A stretch of DNA of 64,000 nt from Terriglobia bacterium. Lineage in GTDB: Bacteria; Acidobacteriota; Terriglobia; Bryobacterales; Bryobacteraceae. Below are positions 1-6,647 of the stretch, one piece after another; the first letter of the stretch is position 1; each line of letters starts with the position of its first letter. A program made the translations under genes and the position numbers. The DNA lies in the NCBI GenBank assembly GCA_020073615.1, contig JAIQEX010000002.1, positions 62,001-126,000 of the forward strand, read 5' to 3'. The notes below the pieces were generated by a model. The model made no database searches, was not told where the DNA came from, and saw only the letters and a list, made by a program, of their open reading frames with translations.

Positions 1-2
1 CG

Positions 3-446
3 CTGTATCTGTTTGGCGAGCGCGCGGGAAACGTCGTCCATGACCAGGCCAGGCCGGGCGCAAATCTGTATATTCCGGCGAAGTACGTGGTTTGGGATCA
101 GATCTCGCTCGAGCCGTTCTGGAAAGAATTCAGCATGTCCCCGAGCTACTGGGACGCGGCCTTTAAGAACATTGTCGGGTTCATTCCCTTCGGCTTCTGC
201 TTTTTCGCCTGCTTGTCGGCACGGCAAGTCAGGCGGGCGGCACTGGTCACAGTTGTGCTGGGCACTCTGGTCAGCCTCACCATCGAAATCCTGCAGGCGT
301 ATCTTCCGACGCGAGACTCCGGTACTACGGACCTGTTCACCAATACGCTCGGCTCCTATATCGGCGTTATAACGTGCAGAACCCTTGGTCCTGTTCTTGC
401 TGGAAGGTTTCCCTGGCTGCCGTTTACCGCCTCGCCTCGCACCTGA
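3..446 (+). CDS. VanZ-like family membrane protein, 5' end missing
   Basis: The reading frame is open from base 3, so the start lies outside the window; about 147 C-terminal residues are present. The part from about residue 50 on looks like a VanZ-type membrane protein: NIVGFIPFGF is the typical N-F-x-P-x-G motif of the first helix, followed by a second hydrophobic stretch with IEILQAYLPTRDS and then DLFTNTLGSYIG. The E-x-x-Q...R-x-x-D-x-x-D-x-x-x-N-x-x-G pattern is the family signature. The family is named after a teicoplanin-resistance protein, but most members are uncharacterised membrane proteins, and nothing here points to glycopeptide resistance. It converges on the next gene with 64 bases between the stops. 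Confidence 0.8.
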   Translation: MYLFGERAGNVVHDQARPGANLYIPAKYVVWDQISLEPFWKEFSMSPSYWDAAFKNIVGFIPFGFCFFACLSARQVRRAALVTVVLGTLVSLTIEILQAYLPTRDSGTTDLFTNTLGSYIGVITCRTLGPVLAGRFPWLPFTASPRT

Positions 447-510
447 CGCCGCGCCCCCTGCGCGGCCGGCCCCCCTCGCAATCCGCCACCTACCGCTCTG
501 GCCGGCCTCA

Positions 511-1911
511 TCACCGTTGTATCGTGATCACCGTCGTGGCCGGCGAAGAAACACCGTTGATGGCGGCCACAATGGGCCAGTCGCCGTCTGGCGTGTCGTC
601 CGGAATCCTGATGTTCACCTGGTACAGGCCCGCGAAAGGCGCGGCCAGCGCGGCTCCGAACACCTGTACCGGCGCGTTGTTGATGGTCACCGTCACCGGG
701 CTCGCCGTCAGGTAGAGTTTGTCGCTCGGCACCTGGACACCCACCGGCGCCGCCGGGTTGGTGGCGCCGAATCCCGTGCCCCACAGGACAATCACGTCCC
801 CCGGCTTGGCCGGAACCGTGGCCGCGCCGAACGTCCCGTTCTTGGCCGCGATGCTGAAGTCCTGGTTCCGTGTGGCCACGGGTTGGTTGCCGGGCCATAG
901 GAAAAAGGCCGGGCCGTAGGGCTGCGATACCGCGGTCAGGGCCGCACTCGTGCCCACGGGCGTGGTCACCGTCACTTCCAGGGACCCGAATCCCACATCG
1001 GGCGCCAGCACGTTGATCTGGCCCGGGCTGATGGCGTTGACATACGCCGGCTTGCCACCCACCGTGACCTTCACGCCGTCGAGCGATGTGGGCAATTCGC
1101 CATGGGGACCGATGAAGTTCGTCCACGTGTCGAAGCCGGGCGCGAGATTGCTCCCCTTGATGGTCAACCAGGAATTGGGAACGATGCCCCCCTGGAAGCT
1201 GGCGCCGTTGAGCACCGCCCCCGCGTCGATGGCCGGCAGGCTGACGCTGCGCGACGCGGTCGTCAGTGTGTACTGGTTGGTGTAGATGTTGTCGCCGGTG
1301 TTCTGTGTGTCGCCGTTGGCGGCGTTGCCGGCCACGTAGATGACGATGTCGCCCGCGTCGCTCTCGGGCGGCGTCCAGTCGAACTCGTAGGTCAGTCCGC
1401 CCGGCTGGAAGCGCTGCGGAAAGGCCGTGCCCGCGGCGCTGTGCTCGATGTACTGGATGGGCTCGTTGGCGGGACAGGTCTGCGCCTTGCCCGCGCTGAA
1501 GGGCGCTTCCTGGAAGATTCCGATGTTGCCGGCATTGGCGCACAGCATGGTGGTGAACGGGTCGGTGGAGGCAAACGTGCCCGCCATCGTCTTCGCGTCG
1601 CTCGCCAGCCGCGCCGTAAGCTGGAACCCCCAGCGCTTCTGCGTGGCCGCCGGATCGCTAATCGTGACCGTGAGGTGCTGCTTCACCCCGGGCGTGTACG
1701 TCAGCCCGTCACGAAAGCCGACCGCGACGCCGCCCTTTCCCGCGTTGACGCCCGCGCCGGTGTGGCAGCCCGCGGCCGCACACGTGCCGTTCTCCCCGGG
1801 CACACCCGCGTAGCCTGCGTCCGGTCCAAACTCATAAGCCCAAACCGTCAGCGGAATGGCTCCCAGAACCACCGCCGCCTTCGCCAAGAACAGCTTCCTT
1901 TTCCTATCCAT
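511..1911 (-). CDS. secreted protein: C-x4-CH N-terminal module plus Solibacter-type (TIGR03437) C-terminal domain
   Basis: 466 residues. The start is the ATG at 1911, just after an AAGGA. Residues 7-25 are a hydrophobic signal peptide. The mature protein starts with GPDAGYAGVPGENGTCAAAG followed by CH (Cys44, Cys49, His50), a pattern seen in choice-of-anchor V type extracellular domains. The last ~230 residues (NAASFQGGIVPNSW, then GQINVLAPDVGFG and LWGTGFGATNP) match the TIGR03437 domain, which is expanded in Solibacter-like acidobacteria and often closes secreted proteins. Function is unknown; a cell-surface or extracellular role is inferred from the signal and the two extracellular-type modules. 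The C-x4-CH motif could bind a haem or metal, but this is not shown. It is a single gene, 112 bases downstream of mutY on the same strand. Confidence 0.8.
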   Translation of the reverse strand: MDRKRKLFLAKAAVVLGAIPLTVWAYEFGPDAGYAGVPGENGTCAAAGCHTGAGVNAGKGGVAVGFRDGLTYTPGVKQHLTVTISDPAATQKRWGFQLTARLASDAKTMAGTFASTDPFTTMLCANAGNIGIFQEAPFSAGKAQTCPANEPIQYIEHSAAGTAFPQRFQPGGLTYEFDWTPPESDAGDIVIYVAGNAANGDTQNTGDNIYTNQYTLTTASRSVSLPAIDAGAVLNGASFQGGIVPNSWLTIKGSNLAPGFDTWTNFIGPHGELPTSLDGVKVTVGGKPAYVNAISPGQINVLAPDVGFGSLEVTVTTPVGTSAALTAVSQPYGPAFFLWPGNQPVATRNQDFSIAAKNGTFGAATVPAKPGDVIVLWGTGFGATNPAAPVGVQVPSDKLYLTASPVTVTINNAPVQVFGAALAAPFAGLYQVNIRIPDDTPDGDWPIVAAINGVSSPATTVITIQR

Positions 1912-2023
1912 ATGATCCTTGGATACGCCCGAAAAGCTGGCGGACTCGGGGCTGCGCATGAATTGCCATTCCCGTCAATATTTTTACGAACCTGCAACAA
2001 CTGAAGCCGATGTCCGTCACCGG

Positions 2024-3025
2024 CTACAAAATTCCCGCCAGCTTCAGCCCTTTGCGCGCGGTCGTGCTGAGGGGAATCCCAGTGAATTGCGCCGGTGCGA
2101 ACCAGCGGAACGCAGCGCCCGGAGCGCGCGCGCGGGCCGCTTGCACCATGAAGGCGTAGTGGTAGTGGGTGATGGTATGGCGGAATTCGCCCAACTGCTT
2201 ACCGGCGCGTGCCCGCGGCAGATCCTCGGGCGTGGGCAGGTCCCAAAATCCTGCCATGCGGCGTAGCGCCGCCTCCCTCCGCCGCAGCAGAACGCGCCCG
2301 CCATGGCGTACCACCAGCAGCACGCCATCGATGCGGATCGGAGCGTTCCCGCGCAGTTTCACGGGCAGTTGCGCCGCCGTGCCGGCCTCGCGGGCCAGGC
2401 AGAGGGCCGCGATCGGGCAGCGCGCGCACAGCGGGTTGCGTGGCAGGCACACGGTGGCGCCCAGCTCCATGAGCGCCTGGTTGAAGGCCGCGGGCCGGCG
2501 CGCGTCGAGCCAACCCTGGGCGACGGCGCGGAAACGCTCGCGCGTCCGCGGCCGGGCGATATCGGCGGCGTCGTTTTCCACGCGCGCCACCACGCGCAGC
2601 ACGTTGCCATCCACCACCGCCACCGCTTGTCCGAAGGCGATACTGGCCACCGCCGCCGCCGTATAGTCGCCAATGCCGGGCAGCGCGCGCAGTCCATCGT
2701 AATCGCGGGGGAACCCTCCCGCCGCCACCTGCTGCGCAGCCCGGCGCAGGTTGCGCGCGCGCGAGTAGTAGCCCAGCCCGCTCCATGCCGCCAGCACGTC
2801 GTCTTCTTCCGCCGCCGCCAGCGTGGCCACGTTCGGAAACCGCGCCAGGAATCGGTGGTAGTACGGAAGCACAGCCGGCGCGCGCGTCTGCTGCAGCATG
2901 ATCTCGGAAACCCAGATGCGGTACGGGTCCGCGGTGTTGCGCCAGGGAAGATTGCGATGCCCGCGGCCGTACCAGTCCAGCAGCAGGGTGGAGACGCGCG
3001 GCGTCACTCGATTACGCGAATCCAT
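2024..3025 (-). CDS. mutY: A/G-specific adenine DNA glycosylase MutY
   Basis: 333 residues. MutY removes adenine mispaired with 8-oxoguanine in base-excision repair. Seen: LPWRNTADPYRIWVSEIMLQ near the N-terminus with the catalytic-helix Glu and LQQT, the helix-hairpin-helix LPGIGDYTAAAV followed by the catalytic Asp in VVDGNVLRV, and the 4Fe-4S ligands in CLPRNPLCARCPIAALC (C-x6-C-x2-C-x5-C). The C-terminal third is a NUDIX-like 8-oxoG recognition domain (GVLLVVRHGGRVLLRRR). The start is either this ATG, which overlaps the upstream gene by 22 bases, or a GTG at 3007 that forms a GTGA overlap with its stop; neither has a strong ribosome site. The overlap implies translational coupling to the S24-type gene upstream. 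Confidence 0.95.
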   Translation of the reverse strand: MDSRNRVTPRVSTLLLDWYGRGHRNLPWRNTADPYRIWVSEIMLQQTRAPAVLPYYHRFLARFPNVATLAAAEEDDVLAAWSGLGYYSRARNLRRAAQQVAAGGFPRDYDGLRALPGIGDYTAAAVASIAFGQAVAVVDGNVLRVVARVENDAADIARPRTRERFRAVAQGWLDARRPAAFNQALMELGATVCLPRNPLCARCPIAALCLAREAGTAAQLPVKLRGNAPIRIDGVLLVVRHGGRVLLRRREAALRRMAGFWDLPTPEDLPRARAGKQLGEFRHTITHYHYAFMVQAARARAPGAAFRWFAPAQFTGIPLSTTARKGLKLAGIL

Positions 3026-3810
3026 TCGGCGACTACGGCGAAATCCTCCGGGCCCACGTTCCAGGCTTCGAACTCGGGATTGAGCGGCTCCAGGCGGATT
3101 TCTTCGTGCTGCCATTCGTCCTCGCCGCGGTAGACCTTTCGGCTGGTGTACTTCTTGATGGTGTAGCGCGCCGTTTCATCGAGCACCCCGAAGCGCTGGA
3201 TGAGCAGGATCTTGTTCTGGCGCGAGCCCGCCGGATGCCACCGGAAAAGATTCAGGCTGCCATCGGGGATGCGCGGCTCCATGGAGCGGCCCACCACGTG
3301 GGCCACGAACAGGTCCGGCGCCAGGCGCATGCCTTCGGGCGCCCGCACCCAGTCCTCCGCCTCCGACGACATCTCTTCACCAAGATGGCCGGCCGCGGCC
3401 CGCAGGCTGTAGAGCGGCAGGTGGGTGCGGAACGGCGCGACTTCCAGTTTTTCCACGTGGTCGTCATACAGGCGGTCGAGCACGCGCGAAAAAGCGTCCA
3501 CCGCCACCGCCTCCCGCTCGCTCACGCGCAGCACATTGGACAGCGAATCCTCGAGCGACCGCAGTAAGGCTTCCGCACCGCTTTCCGCCGCGCGCGCGCG
3601 GATGTCCTCTTCGAGCGCTGCCAGCACTTCGGCGTCTTCGGGCGCGGCCAAATCGTCATAGTTCGCCCGCATGCGCACCCAGGCGCGGTCCTGGGAGGGA
3701 TCGATCAGGAAGACGCCGATGGTCTGCGGCTCTCGCTCCGGCAAAGCGGCATCCAGGAGCACATAGGTGCCCTGGCGTCGCGCCGTAATTGGGACCACGC
3801 TGGCCGGCAT
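3004..3810 (-). CDS. S24 (LexA/UmuD-like) autoprotease with a non-HTH N-terminal domain
   Basis: 268 residues. The C-terminal half is a LexA/UmuD-type peptidase. FVAHVVGRSMEPRIPDGS holds the nucleophile Ser176, KKY (Lys219/220) supplies the likely general base, and an Ala-Gly pair in RAAAGHLGE (140/141) lies about 35 residues before the Ser, as at the LexA self-cleavage site. The N-terminal 130 residues show no helix-turn-helix; GTYVLLDAALPERE and IGVFLIDPSQDRAWVRMR weakly recall DUF3037-type proteins, which is inference. It is followed by mutY with overlapping coding ends, so both are probably co-transcribed. A RecA- or damage-triggered self-cleaving regulator or UmuD-like protein fits the seen motifs. 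It is not a normal LexA, because the DNA-binding domain is missing. Confidence 0.75.
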   Translation of the reverse strand: MPASVVPITARRQGTYVLLDAALPEREPQTIGVFLIDPSQDRAWVRMRANYDDLAAPEDAEVLAALEEDIRARAAESGAEALLRSLEDSLSNVLRVSEREAVAVDAFSRVLDRLYDDHVEKLEVAPFRTHLPLYSLRAAAGHLGEEMSSEAEDWVRAPEGMRLAPDLFVAHVVGRSMEPRIPDGSLNLFRWHPAGSRQNKILLIQRFGVLDETARYTIKKYTSRKVYRGEDEWQHEEIRLEPLNPEFEAWNVGPEDFAVVAEWIRVIE

Positions 3811-3950
3811 CGGCTAATTCTCACACCTATCGTATCCTCTTCACTTGAATATTTCTATTGCACCCACCTCGTCCCCAGGAATATCCCCACCCGCGTGGCG
3901 CGCACCCCGGCTCCCGCACGGCCGGTCCGGACCACCGCTACAGCGCGATC

Positions 3951-6026
3951 TCAGATCGAGAAGCGAGGATCGCCTTCTACAACCTGCCCCTCGAGCCTGG
4001 GCGCTTGACCTTTGCGCCAGAGATTTGCGCGGTACTTGACACGGTATGCCAGCGGACCTCCATCCAAGCGGTCGCTGCGCTCCAGTGGACGTGGGATACA
4101 GACGAACTCGGTTTCCAAATGGTCGCTCGCCGCGCGGACGATCGCATAACCGTGCCCGCCCATATCGACGAACGACACGTGCGGCGAGAGATCGGGATTA
4201 GAAAGCGCGCGCGCCCGGCCGATATCTCCGCTCCTCGCATATTCGAGGCAGGACCGCACACCGTGCCGTAGCAGCAGGTTTACGGTCGGCTGCGGACCGC
4301 TATCGGCGGGGCCCTGGCCGAGGTAGAGACAGCGAAGCGGGTGCTCTTTGGGGAAGCTGTGCTCCAGCGCTTCCACGAGTCCGGGTGCGGAGATCGACCC
4401 CGTGATGAACGCAACTCCAACCGGCTGAAATGCTTTCGGCGGAAGCGATTTGGCCGCGAGTCCAGCCCAGAAGCTGTGCCTGTCGCCGGCCACGGTGGCA
4501 AACCCGGTGATACCCTGCCGGCGCACGAAATCATAGATTTCGCCGCGCTCCACGTATGCGCTGCTGGGATCTCCGCCGCCGAAAGTTGCGTAACCCGCTC
4601 CCGGCCACGGTTTCGTCACGCCGGCCGGCAAGTTTTGCGGGTCGGCACGCATGTCGAGCGTGCCTGCCGTATTTCCCCATATTTTCCAGGTCGCCGTGGA
4701 GGTCCGAAGCTGCTCCAGAAACCAGGCCTTCTGTTCCGCCCCGAGGACGGTCTGCGGAGGTTCATCTTTGCGGAAATTCGGGACTTCGATACTGCCAAAA
4801 CGAATGGTGGCCGGAGGATGTCCCTCGGAATGCGCCCGCCCCGCGTCCAGGATCTCCATTGCCTCTTCCGGCACAAATTCGGGAAAGTCGCGGATCGAGA
4901 ATGCGCTCGCTTCCGCCCTCCCGGATGGGTCTTCCGAACGATAGCTATGCTGGTCGGTGATCATCAGATCGACATGACGGCCCCAGCGAAGTCTCCTATA
5001 TCCCCGCAGGCTATGGATCGCGGCCAGGTTGTTCGGCTCCTGCCCCAGGCCGTACTCGTCGAAGCGGGGAATCGCGGCGTCCACCACTTGCGGCGGATTG
5101 AAGCGATCCATCGATGGCCCGCTGGGCTTCGACATTCTCGCCGGCTGATATTCAAAGAACGCCTGATTGGCGGCCACTTTTCGCGTCTGGGCCGGCCGCG
5201 TCTCCCCTTTGAACACCTGCAAGCCCTGCCATCCGAGCCAACTGAACTCGTGGTTGTCCCACATATTCACGAAGGGCCAGCGTGCGCGCGCGTCCTGCAA
5301 GTCGGGATCGTGAAGATACGCGCGATAGACTGCGCGATAATCCGCGAGCGTCGTCGGAATGTGGAAATCGTCGATCTTTTCGCCGTGTTCATAACGGACA
5401 ATGTCGCGCAGCCGGCGGTCGTACATGCCCTGCGGGCGGTCTGCGGGATACCAGACGATTTCATAGATGAAATCGCCGAGGTGCAAAACGAAACCGAGCC
5501 GATCCTGCGCGGGGGCCCGCTCGTCTTCGAAGATCATACGGCGATAGGCGCTCTGGGCCCCTTGATTGGCGTTTTGACAACTGACGAAGGCAAAGCGCAC
5601 CGGCTTCGTGTCGCCCGGGGATGGCGCGGTGATCGTTCGCCCGACCCTGCTGCCCAACCCCTCCCGATCCGTGAAACGGTACCAATAGACACGCCCCGGC
5701 ATTAGACCGGCGACAAGTACCCGGCAGGTCCAGTCGGCGTCTCTGGACACGAGCGCGCGCGCGGTCGCTACCACTTTCCGGAAACCGTCATCTTCCGAGA
5801 TCTCAACCGTCAGAGTCTCTTCGGCGCGATCTGTTGAAAACGGGTGGCGAGTCCACAGCAGCACGCTGCTGCTGTCTGGATCTCCGGAAGCTACACCTTC
5901 GGGATAGAGAGTCCGGCGTTCCTGCCAAGGGACGCGAGACGGCCTGCCGGTGGGCTCTCCCCACGCTGCGGAAGCGCCGACGGCAGCGGCGATCTTCGCA
6001 AAGGTACGGCGGGTAATGCGTGTCAT
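3951..6026 (-). CDS. phoD: PhoD-like alkaline phosphatase/phosphodiesterase, Tat-exported
   Basis: 691 residues from the ATG at 6026. TRITRRTFAKIAAAVGASAA is a twin-arginine signal, so the folded metalloenzyme would go to the periplasm. YPEGVASGDPDSSSVLLWTR begins the Fn3-like PhoD N-terminal domain. The metallophosphatase domain follows with FAFVSCQNANQG, LGDFIYE, NMWDNHEFSW, MITDQHSY and VAGDRHSFW, which contain the metal-binding Asp, Asn and His residues of the PhoD family. The family hydrolyses phosphomonoesters or diesters with Ca/Fe. It is longer than typical PhoD (~550), with an extended C-terminal part. No Pho-box was recognised. It stands alone, 140 bases downstream of the S24-type gene. 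A purine-rich GGAGGAGGTGG run at about 6038-6052 could instead support GTG starts a few codons upstream. Confidence 0.85.
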   Translation of the reverse strand: MTRITRRTFAKIAAAVGASAAWGEPTGRPSRVPWQERRTLYPEGVASGDPDSSSVLLWTRHPFSTDRAEETLTVEISEDDGFRKVVATARALVSRDADWTCRVLVAGLMPGRVYWYRFTDREGLGSRVGRTITAPSPGDTKPVRFAFVSCQNANQGAQSAYRRMIFEDERAPAQDRLGFVLHLGDFIYEIVWYPADRPQGMYDRRLRDIVRYEHGEKIDDFHIPTTLADYRAVYRAYLHDPDLQDARARWPFVNMWDNHEFSWLGWQGLQVFKGETRPAQTRKVAANQAFFEYQPARMSKPSGPSMDRFNPPQVVDAAIPRFDEYGLGQEPNNLAAIHSLRGYRRLRWGRHVDLMITDQHSYRSEDPSGRAEASAFSIRDFPEFVPEEAMEILDAGRAHSEGHPPATIRFGSIEVPNFRKDEPPQTVLGAEQKAWFLEQLRTSTATWKIWGNTAGTLDMRADPQNLPAGVTKPWPGAGYATFGGGDPSSAYVERGEIYDFVRRQGITGFATVAGDRHSFWAGLAAKSLPPKAFQPVGVAFITGSISAPGLVEALEHSFPKEHPLRCLYLGQGPADSGPQPTVNLLLRHGVRSCLEYARSGDIGRARALSNPDLSPHVSFVDMGGHGYAIVRAASDHLETEFVCIPRPLERSDRLDGGPLAYRVKYRANLWRKGQAPRLEGQVVEGDPRFSI

Positions 6027-6113
6027 GTGCTTTGTCTGGTCTCCCACCACCTCCTCCTTGGGCTCAGAATACCAGGAAATGCCACCGTCCGGATTCGATC
6101 GCGCACCTGCCGA

Positions 6114-6297
6114 TTCCGCGCCGCAACGGGGTCGGTTTGCGCTACAGTCGTGATGGAAAGAGCGCATCGCCATGGCTTCCAACGCCGAAGGGAGTGGGTT
6201 GCCGGGCCGGATCGTGGGACGGTTCCGGCTCGTCCGCTTGCTCGGCGAGGGCGGCATGAGCCGCGTGTGCGCCGGCGAGCGGAGCGGCGACTTCCAG
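6114..6297 (+). repeat. direct repeat copy A: upstream region and first codons of a kinase gene
   Basis: This ~184 bp segment is almost identical to 6465-6647. The two begin with TTCCGCGCC, share GGGGTCGGTTTGCGCTACAG and the ATGGCTTCCAACGCCG start, and run in register (one single-base length difference) up to CGGCGACTTCCAG. Copy A then leaves the kinase sequence abruptly and leads into the tRNA-Leu promoter; copy B continues into the intact kinase. Few substitutions separate the copies, so the duplication is recent or homogenised. Confidence 0.95.
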
Positions 6298-6336
6298 GTA
6301 CCGGCCGGGGCGTCTAAACGAAGGTATACGCTATAA
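6172..6336 (+). pseudogene. truncated duplicate of the kinase N-terminus (54 codons)
   Basis: This reading frame starts with the same ATG and 42 codons as the intact kinase at 6522 (MASNAEGSGLPGRIVGRF, then LLGEGGMSRV with the glycine-rich loop). It diverges after GDFQ and ends at a TAA that lies inside the TATAAT box of the tRNA-Leu. It lacks the VAIK lysine and all catalytic motifs, so it cannot be a kinase. Changes relative to the intact copy include Asp to Glu at position 6 and Tyr to Cys in the glycine-loop region. It is read as a dead duplicate left by the event that placed the tRNA between the two copies. Confidence 0.85.
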
Positions 6337-6337
6337 T
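6332..6337 (+). promoter_or_regulatory. -10 box of the tRNA-Leu promoter
   Basis: A perfect TATAAT lies 22 bases before the mature tRNA 5' end, a usual distance for a tRNA gene. No good TTGACA is visible 16-18 bases upstream, where the sequence is GC-rich (around 6309-6315). Confidence 0.6.
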
Positions 6338-6359
6338 CGTGATTCGTCGCAGGACGAAC

Positions 6360-6448
6360 GCCGGAGTGGCGGAATTGGCAGACGCAGCAGACTCAAAATC
6401 TGCCGGGGATCACTCCTCGTGAGGGTTCAAGTCCCTCCTCCGGCACCA
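6360..6448 (+). tRNA. tRNA-Leu (anticodon CAA)
   Basis: The acceptor stem GCCGGAG (6360-6366) pairs with CTCCGGC (6438-6444), followed by discriminator A and an encoded CCA. The D-arm region is GGCGGAATTGGCAGACGC. The anticodon stem GCAGA/TCTGC encloses the loop CTCAAAA, giving anticodon CAA for UUG codons. A long variable arm (GGGGATCACTCCTCGTGAG region) marks a class II tRNA, and the T-arm GGGTTCAAGTCCC is canonical. It sits between two copies of a kinase 5' region. Confidence 0.97.
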
Positions 6449-6464
6449 TAAAGCCGGCCTTTTG
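6440..6464 (+). terminator. probable terminator overlapping the tRNA 3' end
   Basis: CCGGC (6440-6444) can pair with GCCGG (6453-6457) across an eight-base loop that contains the CCA, followed by CCTTTTG. The stem is short and shares bases with the acceptor stem, so it would form only in the unprocessed transcript. Confidence 0.4.
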
Positions 6465-6647
6465 TTCCGCGCCCCGGCGGGGTCGGTTTGCGCTACAGTC
6501 GTGATGGAAGGGCGCATCGCCATGGCTTCCAACGCCGATGGGAGTGGGTTGCCGGGCCGGATCGTGGGACGGTTCCGCCTCGTCCGCTTGCTCGGCGAGG
6601 GCGGCATGAGCCGCGTGTACGCCGGCGAGCGGAGCGGCGACTTCCAG
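6465..6647 (+). repeat. direct repeat copy B: promoter region and start of the intact kinase
   Basis: This is the partner of 6114-6297. It carries the upstream region and the first 42 codons of the intact kinase. The offset to copy A is 351 bases before, and 350 after, a one-base indel in the GGAA(A)G run just upstream of the start codon. Confidence 0.95.

Noticed and set aside
356-1543. Long leftward and rightward frames overlapping the secreted TIGR03437 gene
   Set aside because: Arg/Pro/His-rich shadow frames of a high-GC gene without signals or family motifs.
6360-6448. Integrated element at the tRNA-Leu with the flanking repeats as attachment sites
   Set aside because: The repeats do not include the tRNA 3' end, and no integrase or phage gene is near; they are kinase coding sequence.
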